In this document: piece after piece, positions 51,443 to 64,000 of the stretch
Position numbering within the stretch: the stretch's first letter is position 1
How the letters are laid out: every line of letters begins with the position of its first letter
Notes under the pieces: model-generated
Told to the model about the DNA's origin: nothing
Database searches by the model: none
The model's input: only the letters and a program-made list of their open reading frames with translations
Program-made: the position numbers and the translations under genes
NCBI GenBank assembly: GCA_907163375.1
Contig: CAJQUW010014363.1
Location: forward strand, 434,001-498,000
Direction of reading: 5' to 3'
DNA from: Prostheceraeus crozeri
Taxonomy: Eukaryota > Platyhelminthes > Polycladida > Euryleptidae
DNA: 64,000 nt

Positions 51443-52989
51443 TATCTTCATTGTTCTTCATTTTTTCAGATAGAAATCAGAATCATTGAAATATAAGATG
51501 CTCTATTCATCCGCTTTTTCAAGAAAGAATTATAATATAGAAGAATGACAGCATTGTTATAATGTGCACTCAGCAAATAACAGCATTATATTTGATCTGC
51601 AAGATGTGCCTTATGTTCTCCACCTTTTAGATTAATGGATGCATGCACAGATATGCACATGTATACTTGTGTGTATCAAATTCTCTATGCTGTTGTGGAC
51701 TGGACCTACATGAGGAATATCTGCTAGTGCAAAAATGTCCATTACCAAATGACGCTGAATTCGATGTTTCCGATGTCAGTTTTCGGTATATGCCGAATTT
51801 TGAAAGCCAATTGAATTGCATTTACACATAGGTAATTATGATGTTCATAATCCCAATTTTGATTGCCATGAAAATACCATGTATGCCCTTTTATTTGATT
51901 AGCAATCTATCACTTGGCACAGCCTAGCATGGCATGTCACCTATACTAAAAGGATGAGATGCATTTTCCTCAACCATAGCTCGTTAATATTACAGCATTT
52001 AATAAAATACCACTTCTCAGATGGCGTTCATTTCTAAGTGAAATTCCCTTTTAGTAGATAATACAGTCGTTCTTTGGAAATGCTGCTTAGTTGTATTTGA
52101 TTACACGCATGGTATGCCTAATAGAAATACATGTTTGAAAGGTGGATGAAAATCAGTAGATTTTAAAGACATCAATATCGAATTATATTTGACTGCCATT
52201 TAAAGACGCAATTTGCCGTAATTGTTTGTTTGTCTTGTATGCGATCTATTAGCCTACGCGAAGACAATGAGGAGGCAAATTCAATATCATCTAAATACCA
52301 TTCCTTTGAAAATTCTAATTATTTTTCAATCAGCATAATAATGCATGTATACACATGCTTGCAGAATTTTCAATCATATCAAGATTAACAGACATTTCAG
52401 ATGTGCATGTCGCTATATATTTCATGTGATATTCAAGCATGTTTGACTTAATCATTGCGTGCTTTGTGTCTGGTGAGAGCAATGGGTGAGAGCAGACGCT
52501 TGTAAGAAAAATTAGCACAACCACCTCTGCTATATTACTGTCTTCTAATCTTTTATTATCGTTGCCTTATTTTGCGGGAATTAGGCATTTAGAGTAACTT
52601 CAGGAGTTGGCATGGGAGTTGGAATTCCCGTAGGGTTTGCTGTGGTAGTGGGAAAGGGTTCCTATCCGGTGGGCATTCTCATGTGTGGGATTTCCGACGG
52701 ACATCAGCGCAAAATACAAACTGAAATCCATCAAATGTGATATATTACAGCAACAGGAAGCACGTTAATGCAATCGTTGGTCAATCACAGTTTTGCATCA
52801 ACTGTAAATGATGTCAGTTTGAGTTTGGTTGATTCATTTGACAAAGATGAAGGAACATCCTTGCTAATTTACTTTTTTAGGTATATTTGTTTGACGATGA
52901 TTATGTGAATGGAATGGGAAAAGAAAATACCAGCAATTTTTCATACATGAACGCTACCAGTCTAGATTGAGGTGAGACAGAAAAACGTG
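51443..52989. other. No gene recognised
   Basis: Non-coding by inspection; short frames only. No inverted or direct repeat noticed. Confidence 0.45.
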
Positions 52990-53690
52990 GTGTAATTCAT
53001 CGATTCATGTGCTGTGATTCAGTGATTCATGTGGTGTGAGTCATTGATTCATGTGGTGTGAGTCATTGATTCATGTGCTGTGATTCAGTGATTCATGTGG
53101 TGTGAGTCATTGATTCATGTGGTGTGAGTCATTGATTCATGTGGTGTGAGTCATTGATTGGTGTGGTGTGAGTCATTGATTCATGTGGTGTGAGTCATTG
53201 ATTGGTGTGGTGTGAGTCATTGATTCATGTGGTGTGAGTCATTGATTCATGTGGTGTGAGTCATTGATTCATGTAGTGTGAGTCATTGATTGGTGTGGTG
53301 TGAGTCATTTATTCATGTGGTGTGAGATATTGATTCGTGTGGTGTGAGTCATTTATTCATGTGGTGTGAGATATTGATTCGTGTGGTGTGAGTCATTTAT
53401 TCATGTGGTGTGAGTCATTTATTCATGTGGTGTGAGTCATTGTTTCCTGTGGTAAAATTCAGTAGTTCATGTGGTGTGAGTCATTGATTCGTGTGGTGTG
53501 AGTCATTGATTCATGTGGTGTGAGATATTGATTCGTGTGCTGTGATTCATTGATTCATGTGGTACAGTTAATCGATTCATGCGGTGTAATTAAGTGATTC
53601 ATGTGGTGCAATTCAGTGATTCATGTGGTGCAATTAATTGATTCGTGTGTTGTGAGTCATTGATTCATGTGGTGTGAGTCATTGATGCGT
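52990..53690. repeat. 22-bp minisatellite, about 32 copies
   Basis: Unit GTGTGAGTCATTGATTCATG followed by TG. Variants (TTGATTGGTGTGG, ATATTGATTCGTGTG, TTTATTCATGTGG) recur in blocks, suggesting higher-order duplication. The edges are more diverged (GCAATTCAGTGATTC). Confidence 0.95.
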
Positions 53691-54710
53691 GATTGTTGAT
53701 TGTTCTTCCATCAAACATGAAATAATAATAAGTAGGCGTCGATTTATTCAAACCATTAAGCTGATAACATCTACAAAATATTATCAAATCTATATAAATC
53801 GCTAATGCTGTGCGGAAGTGCAATTGCTGCCGGTTTGCGAAGCGGACATATACAGCTATGCATGCCAATTGTATGATTCACATTAGTTGTGTAATATGCG
53901 AAGGCGCTGAATACTATTGTAAAAAGATTCTTCAGCGTATAAGAATTCCCACATGATTTCCATTGAGATTTTCGGTGGTGCGAAGTAAGTATAGGATATA
54001 CATCATTCTGTGAAAGTCTCGTTTTAGGTCTCGTTCCCTGCAGAAACTCGTTCTGCCTGCCGTACTATAAGTCAAAGATTTGTCCACATCATCACTTTTC
54101 TCATCTCTACCACCGCCAATCACTGCGAGTTTAACTCTTAGAGCCCTGAAGTTTCCATACCCTCAGAGATGAGACGTGGGGTGCAGTGCAAACAATGCTC
54201 CAATGGGCAAGTAAATCCCTGATTAACTTGTTTAATTCGTTTAAGAGTTAGGGAAAGTTTATTTTTAGCACAACAATGATGCCAAAGCATCAATTGCTGC
54301 GCAGAAACGTTATGTCAGTGAAATGTAATATGTAAATTAGAAGATAATTGATCCTTTCGTTCAGATTACCAGAATGAGTTGAAAGATATCTCGAAGCGTT
54401 TCCTCCTCAGGTGCTCTCAATGGCAAAAGATCATTGATTGGGTTTGCACATTTTGTCTTTATTTCAATGAATCAGTCTTAATGAAAGGAACGATTCGTAT
54501 TTTTTCCTTGAAGATAATGATGCCTACTTGCAGCTGAGCGACTCCTTGATCCTCTGAGTGTAGTTCAACAGTTCTTGCTATGTACATGCGACAATGCACT
54601 GAATTCAAAAATCAAATACATTTGGTGCAAGCTTAGTTGCATTAGGAGCTGGCTTCAAGATGACTGCTGTTGCAGCATAGCCTCTCATCGTTCATTTTAC
54701 TGAAATATTG
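53691..54710. other. No gene recognised
   Basis: Short frames only; nothing supported. Confidence 0.4.
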
Positions 54711-54714
54711 GTGC

Positions 54715-55130
54715 CACAGAATTAGATTCATCTGCGCGCGCTTCGGTTTCCTAGAAAGGAAGAATCATATCTAACTTTAATATCGAAATGGCACATCACA
54801 GAATCAGACAACTTGCTCCTTCTCGAATGGATAATTCGTGTATCGCTTGTTATTGGAAATGGCAAACAATAAGCTGTCAGCAGAGGACACCAGAGCCAGT
54901 GAGAGATGCATGCGTGCTGTGATATCACTTCGCACACACCAAAACACATATTGGCTAACATTCGATTCAGTGTATGCACTATACAGTGAGAAATGCCGAG
55001 GAGAGGATGTGAAAACATCAAGTGAACTAATTTTTGTACGCCTGCTACTTTTTAATAATGATCGGAAGGGCCAACATTATTAAAACTTGTGCGCAATGAT
55101 CTGAATTCTTCTAATCTGAAGGAATCGTGA
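54715..55130 (+). repeat. Diverged foldback-family copy
   Basis: Starts CCACAGAATTAGATTCATCT, like the palindrome end at 49035. It ends with a stretch (CGCCTGCTACTTTTTAATAA, GGGCCAACATTATTAAAACT, GCGCAATGATCTGAATTCTT) matching the arm at 49700-49790. The middle is unrelated or deleted. Confidence 0.5.
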
Positions 55131-56226
55131 TAATTGAATGGAGGTCTCCAATCCAACATTAATTACAGTGAAAACTTGATCATCAGTCTATTTGTGCCAT
55201 ATAACCATGACCTGAATCATGATCAGACAAATTACACCAATTGTTTTGCAAATTGTTTAAATTAGATGAAGTGCATGTACTTCGTAATGTTTGGAAATGC
55301 TATGATATTTCTCTCGCATTCGCGCGTGCGAAGCATTCTTTGTCATTGAAAAAATCGCAAGTCAAAGAATGATGTTTTTTCATCTTCAATGTGTTTCATA
55401 CATGCAGGCATCCGTCTAGACGGTCTTTGTCTGTATAATTCTTCACTTGATATTACACTCGCGTATTATGTGCTGTCACACATCTAAAAGGAGTCTGCTA
55501 TCATAGACAACTTTTCTTTCCATCCTATTTTTGCCGTTCCCCTTTCATCTTGTGTGACAACTAATGAACAGAAGCCATCGACTCTGAGATGTTCATCAAC
55601 CCGTACACTTTCTCACTATCATGCTTTCTTTTAACTATCAGAATCACGGTTATTTACTTCACAGGAGTAGAATCTGTGCCATAACTTAGTCATTGTCTTT
55701 TTTGCAATCTTCGTGTAAGGTCTAAAGTCACACATTTCTTCAGATTTGAAAGGGATTGCCTGGGATGACATATTTCAATATGATGATGATGCACCGCTAT
55801 AATGCTTTTAGTCACGCATCATTGGCTACCAGTGATTATCAAAAATAAATTTTCACAATTATTTATTTTGATAATTTTAATTAATTTTAATTGTCAATCA
55901 TTTTCAGAAATTGGAATTTCAATTGATTGATTGGAAAGAGCAATTGAATGGCAAGCAATTGTTGCTAATTCCTGGTCTGTGCACGTGAGTAGTAATCGTG
56001 TACTACACAGTATACATGCCCTCATGCCTAGTGATGTCATAACTCATACTCTACTGTCACAAAATGCCTTATATCCTCTACACTTGTTGGGTTGGACGAC
56101 TTTTCTTCATCATGATAATTATGCGTGCTTCACATTATCATAGTGTAGACGTGAACAATCATGACTCATGATTAGGCTTAGGAATTCATAATATAACTGT
56201 TAGAATAACAGTTTGTTCATTTAGTT
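55131..56226. other. No gene recognised
   Basis: AT-rich with AATTGATT-type low complexity near 55840-55960. No supported gene. Confidence 0.4.
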
Positions 56227-57208
56227 TAGGGTGCGCAACCCTTTACATTTTTCGGTCGCCATTTCGAAGTCCGAAAGAATCACGGCCGCACTTAATATGT
56301 GTGCAAACAACTACACTGTAAATCGCTACATACCAATCACATACGAAAGTAAGTGAGATGTGGTATGAAAAACATACCAGATCTCTGTAAACATACGAGA
56401 ATCTCGTATCAGAAGTTAGTTTCAAATTGTATGTGATTTTGGTATATGTTTGTATGTAATTTTCGTATCAGCGGTTTACAGTGTAGGTCAATAGCCAATA
56501 CTTCCTATATTCCACCACTCAAATTAGCTTTCCCTGATGAATGACGCAGTGAAAATCACATAAAGACCTACTTCGTAAAGAATGAGTTAGCAAGTTAACC
56601 CATATACGACCGACGGTCATTTTTGACCCGAAAAGATATCAACCTTAAGGTGTTACTAGCACTTGAAAAGTTGAAACCATATTTTTGTAAGGGCAACCGA
56701 AGGAGAAAACACTTTACTAAGTTACTGTAATAATTCATAAAGGAATCACGAGCCTTGCAAAATCGATTCATTCCTAGATCACAGAGCCGGTGATCTAGCA
56801 GGCATCCGTATTCAGGCCATGGACTTGAAGCTCACGCGCGCGAACAATGCGAGCAAACTACAATTGTCCCGTTTGTTTCTTTTAGCTGATTACTCTAGCC
56901 ATGAATGCACATGAATGTAACTTCCCTAAAATATTCTATTCATGAGTTATCGAACTGCCTGAACGCCTTCATCGCGTCTGCGGGCGCGCATTTTTTCAGG
57001 CAGCATGGGCATAAAGGTGTTCGACAAGGAGTTCAAGGTGTTACAAGGTGACTAGTAAGCTACTATAGTTCCGATTGTTTTTCGATTGCCTTGAAATCCA
57101 GAAATGTTTGCAATATACATGTGCAATATTCTTTTTCATTTACTTCTCATTGTCACGGCCGCACTTTGCCTGTGCTACGGCCGTGCGACCGCAGGTTGCG
57201 CACCCCTG
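56227..57208. mobile_element. hAT-type non-autonomous element, 0.98 kb
   Basis: Inverted ends TAGGGTGCGCAACC and CAGGGGTGCGCAACC (read inward), with subterminal CACGGCCGCACTT repeats. An 8-base duplication ATTTAGTY flanks it (56219-56226 and 57209-57216, one mismatch). These ends and the 8-bp duplication are characteristic of hAT elements. No transposase frame remains. It contains a nested MITE. Confidence 0.85.
56314..56483. mobile_element. 170-bp TA-flanked MITE inside the hAT element
   Basis: Inverted ends CACTGTAAATCGC and CACTGTAAACCGC, with TA on both sides (56312-56313, 56484-56485). Internally it contains repeated CATACGA/TCGTATC words. The size and TA duplication suggest a Tc1/mariner-type MITE inserted after the hAT element. 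Confidence 0.8.
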
Positions 57209-57216
57209 ATTTAGTC

Positions 57217-60190
57217 TATTGATTGTTCACCACTTCCAAATTCAATAATTCTTTTATTTTCATTTCAATTTCAATTACCGGTAATTGATTAACATTGTCT
57301 TCAATTTCAATTAATTGATTGCTCTGAAATCTCAATTGCTATTCATTGATTACTCACTAATGCCAATTTCAATTAATTATTTGAAAAGAGTTGAAAAGAG
57401 CAATTATATTGTAATCAATTTCTGACAATCCCTGCTGGCTGCAAGGACCCGTGCAAGCCCATGCCAGATATCAATGTAGCAGATATCAAGGTGGAAAGCT
57501 GAAAAGGAATGCAGAATCCATCAGTACCTTCGGCTAGCTTCAAGTCGTTGGTTTTATGTTTTTCATTTCGTATTTGGATTGTAAAGCTTTGGTACTAATT
57601 TTCTCTTCTTCTGAAATTTTGGGTTTGCTAGCTTGACCATTTGTATTATTTATTCCAGTAATTCCTGGAAATATGTCATAGCAGATTCTGAGCATTAATC
57701 AGCTAGTAGCCTTTATTTATCCACAACAGTGCGAAGATATGTGTAAAATCACAAAACCGGACAACTCATGGTTCTGTAGCAGTGACTTTGATCCCTGTGA
57801 TTGCATCAAAAGCTAGTTCTTCTTCTCACCCTTCGACTCGCACAATGCATGGTTTTTGGTGCGTGCAGATTCTGAGCATATATCTCCTGAAATTATTTGG
57901 ATGATATATCCGCATTCCGCATATCATTGTACATCAGGGCATGGCTTTCCAAATTTTGATATTCATTACCTATACTTGCCGTCCTGCACCACAATAAATA
58001 AAATGCAATAAACCAATTTCTTCTAGGATTTCCCAATCAGGGCGTCTGTTTAACTTTCTATTTCTTCCGTTCTCAGATCTTGACAGTTACTCGCGTGAGC
58101 GCGCCGTGTCAATAATATTAGCAATAATGATAATAATTTTGTGTTTGATTTCAACGACCAGTTGCCATAAAGAAGGCAGTTGGTGGGCTCCAACTGGCAG
58201 TAGTGGTTCATAGATATGGGAGTTGACTTACTAATGATTAATATATAAATATTATCATATTGTTATCAACATTATGTCAATATTCCTATTTTAGAACCAA
58301 GCGTGAAATAGAATGGAGACCAGTAATTGTTTACTATCTCACTTTGGCACTTCTGTAGATTAGTGTTGCTGCTAAGACGAAGCAATCTGCCGAAAATTTC
58401 AATACTTGTAGATTCATCTGGCGGTAGCCTATACTGCAATGAATTTTTCAAATGATTTTGTGTTTAGAGAAATGAAAATAATCACGAATCTTTACACAAA
58501 CTGACAAAAGTTTAGGCGTAATTCTTACAGCAACGGGTCACCACGGCTTCATTATTTGGATAAATGGGGGTGGGGAGTGAGGAGGAGACTCTCTTGGTTG
58601 AAATTGCTGTTCAGAATCGTTGTACCTCCCATTGTATTTGTCTGTAACAATGAAGCTAGTTTCAAAAAGGCGCTGTTTTCAAAACCGATTCCACATGACA
58701 GTTTGAAGTATCAAGTAGAATTTCTATGTAATATGAAAATGAACAAATGACATGAATACATGCAAAGCGAAGTCATTCTGCAATTTAACATACCATAATG
58801 TCAAAAAGTGGGATAGATCTGCTATCAACATGGTGAGAACTGTGTAAACAACAAAAGCCATACAAACTTTTTATATCTCTCCATCGCACTCTGTGACAAA
58901 TTTACAACTTTTGAATTTCAAGACGAAATATTTAGAACATCACTTTCTTTGATCATCATTTTCCCACGTGTTTTGTTTCTCTTAGATGAATTTCGCCTTC
59001 AGCAAAAGATGTTTAAATGACCCCGTGCACTTTCAATAAGTCGACCTGGGACGAATAAATAAACCTGGAACGAATAATCTTCATTGAACACACTCCGAAG
59101 TCTTATCTCATTTTACCGTGCAGTACGAGCTTGCCGACTCTGGGGCACCGTTATGACTCAACCTCGAATGTCCCTTGACTAACATTTGGATCACTGGTAG
59201 TTGACAGACTCTGTTTGTCCTCTGCAGATATTCTTTTGGCGTGTCTTCCAATCGGCTTTGGAGGGGTCAAAGCGAGACAGTGCGTCGGAATAATCTTTTT
59301 CGCTCTCGAACAGCTGGCACTAACCCAACAGCTGACAGGTAATTAAAACGAAAACTGGAGCCACGGCAGAAGTATGACGACAGACTCTTCGTAGGCCAAA
59401 TAACAAATATTCACAATTTCCATTTGAGTGCAAATGTTATTTGAAGAACAACTCGATGTTAGGTTACAAACCGAAAACTAACAGATATCGGTAGGTTCTT
59501 ATCTTTTATGTCCCCGAAATGAGACAGAAGACATCTTATCTAAGTCTGTGCAGTTCACACTCATTAAAAGAATCCAGGAATTTTGAAATGAAAAGTAATG
59601 ATCTAAAATTTATTCTAACACGAATGGTCTGCCGCAGTTCATTGAATTTTTGCTAGAATGACAGTCATGAAGTCTGCTTGCCAAAGACCCCATGATCTTT
59701 GATTCCACGACCGCTCTCGCCTGAGCAAGAAATCAAAACATGATCAGCGAACTCTTAACTTTCTTTCACTCGACCATTTCAACGATGTAAATGGAAAATG
59801 AAGACAGAAGTCAAATTTTAGTGATATCGGCAGTTCATTGTGTTATCATCCTTTTACAGAATGCTGACATTATTCATTTACAGCGAGACAGTCTGCCTGC
59901 GCGCAATCTAGTAAATTTAATCCGGGAGCTAGCTCGAGGCTCCGCACGGAACGAGGTCGCACTTAAAACTTTAACATACGACAGCACAATTTACTCACAT
60001 ATTAACTATTACAAAACCTCACGTCTGGATTATTGTTTACTTACTTTTATTAAAAAATATTGCTTCCTGATAAATACTAAATTAAATGAAAATTATTTTA
60101 ATAAAGACTAAATGTAAATTGAACTAAATTTTGCATTCCAAATTGTAGTTCTTAAAGTCTAGCAACATTGACGTACATCGGCAGCTTGCA
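57217..60190. other. No gene recognised; AT-rich
   Basis: The stretch 57220-57420 is rich in CAATTAATTGATT words. A 64-codon frame at 58556 and a 106-codon frame at 59791 have no motif I can identify. Confidence 0.4.
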
Positions 60191-60196
60191 AAGCAG

Positions 60197-60897
60197 TTGC
60201 AACTGCTATCAACAAAATGCTGTTGCTCATTCGAGTTTCGCAGAGTCAATAGATTATGTTCTGTCAACACCGATAAGTTGATAGCTACCTCCTGTTTCAA
60301 AAGTAAGCTGTCAAGAAATGGTATTTCGCAGGAAGACATCAGACGTTGTGCTGCCAGGGCTCAGAATAATCGACACTCGACGTCATACCTTCAAAAAGAT
60401 TCTCTCATTATGAAAGTGCCATTCGTGAGTCACAAGTTTAATTATAAATTATCTCGAATAGTCCGTAATGCCGGATTTAATATCGTGTTATTAACAAACC
60501 TGGAGTCAATCTCTCTCGTCAATTAAATAAAATAAAACGACATAAAGCATGTTCCAAACGCTCATGCTTGATAAATAATCCGTCTGTTTGCTGTAGAAGA
60601 AATGTTGTCTATAAAGGCCAATGTAAGTTATGTGCTGAATTTTACATTGGGAGTACTGCTCGACCATTTCATGATCGTGTATCAGAACACTGTCAACCAA
60701 GTCGCCGCACAAATGTATTTTTTCATGCATCTCTATGCCATGATAGCTCTATTAAAGATTCTTTTACTTTTTCTATTATGAATAGACGTGATAGTGTAAT
60801 TGGATGTCAAATATCAGAAGCTATGGCTATGCGTCAGTTGTGCCCTTCCCTAAATGGTCGTGAAGAGTTTAATGACCATACTTTATTTCCTATTTAA
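60197..60897 (+). pseudogene. Penelope-like element 3' end with GIY-YIG nuclease
   Basis: The first frame ends in the linker typical of Penelope reverse transcriptases (LIMKVPFVSHKFNYKLSRIV). After a frame change near 60500, the second frame encodes the GIY-YIG endonuclease: CCRRNVVYKGQCKLC, EFYIGSTARPFHDRVSEH and a C-terminal helix (SEAMAMRQLCPSLNGRE). The reverse transcriptase core is absent, so this is a 5'-truncated insertion, the usual outcome for such elements. The nuclease motif is well preserved. Confidence 0.8.
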
Positions 60898-63595
60898 GCC
60901 TCTTTTGTTTTTTAATCTTGTAGATAACATAGCCATCTCCTTCCAACTTGTACATTTCTCCGAACCTGTGCACTGATGAGCTTTTGACTTCAGCGTGTGA
61001 ATAATTATCGCATTTTGCTCTAGCCCAGTCGATATTTGACTTTGCTACATCGATGTTTGCTATATGACTTGCAACTATTTCCTGACGATGCAGCAGGACC
61101 TAAACAAGTCGTGAAAATTCAATAGACGATTTACGGCAGATAGGTATTTTTTCTTCATTACTGTTCATTCAAGTCTTATCAACATAAGCAAAGCGAAAAG
61201 TCTGTCGGATTTCTATGGCCCCTTTCGAGTTGCCAAATCGATGTGACCTTAGCAACTCGAAAGGTGATTACAGATCACGTTTTTTTGCGCACTTTTCCGG
61301 ACTTCCTCTCAAGGTATCTTCGATTTTCAGCCAGTCAGTACTCTATTATTTTAGGAAAATCTGCATTCCTGGGTTTCAAAACAAATGAGGAAATGCTATC
61401 GTTTAAAGCATGTGATTTAGTATCATCCAAAATATTTTGATAAAACTCAAGATCTATATTCGTTTGTTTCACAGCATGGTCATGCATACGTAAGTTCGAA
61501 TTATCGCAAAGTATGTCCAAACATTAAATATTTTTATGTTGATGTCTAAAACTCTTTTCCTATTCTCCAACTTCTGTCATCAACGTAGCATGTCGTTAAT
61601 TGTGCAGAGATCAATGAAAAATCAATTTATAGCACATTGATGATTCATATAAATATTTTCAAGTTGCAGTTAACAACTAGTTCTTGGAGTAGAGCATACG
61701 ATGCCGTAATGAAATGAGGGCTAATGATTTGCCAGCCAGAGGAAGATTTCAATTGCATACGTAATCGTGAGGGATGGTGATGGCTAGTAAAGTGAAGTAA
61801 TATGTCCTCAGATAGCAATGTTTTCCTCAGGTCGTTTCGGATGCAATATCTCTGATTGCTAGCCATCATCATCATTGAACAACGTACATATTGCAAAAAA
61901 TGTTTAGATATCAGTCTCACATGTATATGAAATAGCTGTACTCCATCTAATCGGATGTTCATGCTCAAAGAATAGAAAGTGGAAGAGAACCACGAAGAAG
62001 CTGAGGAAGTCAAAAGTAAATGAAAAAATTCAACCTCATCAGTTCCTACATCAGGGAATTGAAATGGAGCGTCTAGAAACTGAGAACAAATTATGACGTA
62101 TATGAGAAATAAAAGAAATCTTCTCCAAGTTTTTCGAAATCTTCTTCCAAGTTACGATAAGAGTCAGAGCTGAATGACAAATGTTTTCTTTTTTATTAAT
62201 TGACTATACGGACACAAAAAATATCTAAAATCAAATCAATGTGCATTTTGCTGATCAAACAAAGCCATAATTGATTACGAATACATGTACACTAAAAGAA
62301 CTAGAATATTCGGTCATCTGTCGAAATACTTTTCCAGTGCACATGTATCTGGACCTTTTGTCATTCAAATCATTTCTTCACATGAATACTGAAATCATCA
62401 TCACGAATTTCAATGATTGACAGAATTACCACAAATAATCTCACTTGTCCGATGGCATCATTGGCAAATGCAATTTGGAAAGATAAATCATGAGTGTCTG
62501 TCATTCACTAAGTTTTCACCTGCAAGGATTATTGATTGTCAATAGAATCATCTTCTGATATTACTTTGCATGATATCAACATTTCAAACTGTATGAATGA
62601 ATGTGGGAGATTATTGATTAACTATCCATTTTTTTCATTTGAACGGTGTGACCGAGGATGGAATGGTCGGAAATTTGATGTTTTCTTCATTATCTCAGCA
62701 AATTCTATTTCAGAACAAACATTCGAAAAAGTTAACGTTTTGATTCCTTGTTCATTGCAGGCATCTCACTCTTCGTAATCTCATAGGAAGAGAGAATCCT
62801 CATGATCATCTGCCCCTGATCATTTTCTTGTGTAGACATGACAGATGCCTTCACCTACAGGTTAGTAAACTCACCTGGAAGACTATAAACTGTCATCTCC
62901 TTGTTTTTCAAGCTCATATGCCATTCATGCGCGGCAAATATCCCCCTAAGTATTCGGTTCATGTAGATGATAAATGACTTGTCAAAAATCTGATATTACC
63001 CAACCTCCACTTTACCTCGAAGACGCTTCATCGAAAACATGAATCAAATGAATTTCTCTTGAAGGCATCAACGCGTCATCATCCACGGGGAATTCACATA
63101 ACTGAATGATGATGCTTGGAGACAGAGAGATGAAATTCAATTGGAAAAAGAACAAAAAATTTCATAAAGCACCCTTTTAAATCGGATGTCACTGGATACA
63201 TGCAAATCCATCACATTCGTGTTCCGCAAATGTTGTTTCCCATGCATCGAAAGCTGTCTGCATAAGCGATAAGCAATAATTTCTATTATTATCATTGTGA
63301 TGTAGGAAATTTTTGTCTGCAATTTTTCATTATTGATGCCGACTAAAGACTGCGGATTGCCTCCCAAAATTGGACATCCATCACTTAGTAGGACACGTCC
63401 CACTGCATAAAAAAATAGAAGGCAAGATGCAAGTTGCGTTCAAAATATTTTCAGTCTATATCTAATTCTGCTGCAGTTCGATGCGTTCGTGCGGGAAAGA
63501 AAAAAATTGACTTGCCCGAAGTATCAAAATGGTATCTTGTGAAAGAGATTCAAATGTACATTAAGCAAGGCTGTGAAGTTAGTCGAACGTTGTCG
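60898..63595. other. No gene recognised
   Basis: Short frames without motifs. No repeat noticed. Confidence 0.4.
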
Positions 63596-63599
63596 AATT

Positions 63600-64000
63600 T
63601 AATTTCATTATTCAGTCGGAGTCAATCATCTTCAAAGCATCCTCAGTCACAGTCGGCCACCATCAAAGCATCCTCAATCACAGTTGGCCACCATCAAAGC
63701 ATCCTCAGTCACAGTCGGCCACCATCAAAGCATCATCAATCATAACTGATCATCATCAAAGCATCCTCATTCACAGTCGGCCACCATCAAAGCGTCCTCA
63801 TTCACAGTCGATCATCATCAAAGCGTCCTCATTCACAGTCGATCATCATCAAAGCGTCCTCATTCACAGTCGATCATCATCAAAGCGTCCTCATTCACAG
63901 TCGATCATCATCAAAGCGTCCTCAGTCACAGTCGATCATCATCAAAGCGTCCTCATTCACAGTCGATCATCATCAAAGCGTCCTCAGTCACAGTCGATCA
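63600..64000. repeat. 31-bp satellite running off the window
   Basis: Unit ATCATCAAAGCGTCCTCATT followed by CACAGTCG(A/G)(T/C)C, period 31 (for example CATCAAAGCATCCTCA at 63661 and 63692). Early copies have GGCCACC where later ones have GATCATC. At least 12 copies, continuing past 64000. Confidence 0.95.

Noticed and set aside
52990-53690. CRISPR-like array
   Set aside because: The 22-bp units are contiguous with no unique spacers, in a eukaryotic context; it is a minisatellite.
63434-63745. 103-codon frame before the 31-bp satellite
   Set aside because: Its second half is the satellite translated; the first half has no recognisable feature.

Overview
The window is animal DNA, AT-rich and gene-poor, built almost wholly from nested mobile elements. 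The signs of a metazoan, probably an aquatic invertebrate, are a Polinton (Maverick) with retroviral-type integrase and adenovirus-like protease, Crypton-type tyrosine recombinases, Penelope GIY-YIG fragments, Tc1/mariner, piggyBac and hAT elements, spliceosomal introns and long tandem repeats. I cannot name the species, and I recognise no conserved host gene. One secreted-protein reading frame (17893-18384) is the best candidate for a non-transposon gene. LAYOUT: 1-19 kb holds a tRNA-like SINE head, a decayed Crypton recombinase, a reverse-transcriptase relic split by a transposon whose transposase has an N-terminal RING finger and an intron (7653-10300), a piggyBac relic, two mariner relics and a Penelope fragment. 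18.7-45.9 kb is an older recombinase-bearing element (24-bp inverted repeats) into which a Polinton has inserted. 46.1-51.4 kb is a mariner-type element with 145-bp inverted repeats that itself carries a third tyrosine recombinase and a 0.95-kb palindrome. 51.4-64 kb is mostly featureless, with a 22-bp minisatellite, a hAT MITE with another MITE inside it, a 5'-truncated Penelope element and a 31-bp satellite running off the end. POLINTON (19066-44133, 25,068 bp): both ends are defined to the base by the duplicated hexamer ATCACT and by inverted repeats of about 0.4-0.5 kb. The rightward genes are an unknown spliced gene, a RING-like mini-protein, a DEDDh exonuclease, a PolB-N-like protein, a membrane-RING protein, a basic virion-type protein, the packaging ATPase, an unknown gene, a Cys-rich protein, the integrase with chromodomain, two small basic or glycine-rich proteins, the major capsid protein and the protease. 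Next come a leftward block (two paralogous small proteins and a TATA-binding-protein-like gene), two rightward paralogous candidate minor-capsid genes, and the leftward protein-primed-type DNA polymerase B. The right third is accessory: a 206-bp triplicate repeat, then three leftward genes alternating with a 140-bp repeat, the third copy of which is split by an intact piggyBac at TTAA. The most novel signals are: (i) a Polinton-encoded TBP-like protein beside a duplicated small gene; (ii) an ATG-only first exon with a 67-bp intron at the left promoter, a 67-bp counterpart at the polB promoter, and a second in-frame acceptor that would attach the same ATG to the exonuclease; (iii) the repeat-gene-promoter cassette array. 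The Polinton is dead or dying. Seven in-frame premature stops (five TAA, two TAG, no TGA) and a few frameshifts hit integrase, capsid, polymerase, exonuclease, one minor-capsid paralogue and an accessory gene, while ATPase, protease, the TBP-like gene and several others are still open.
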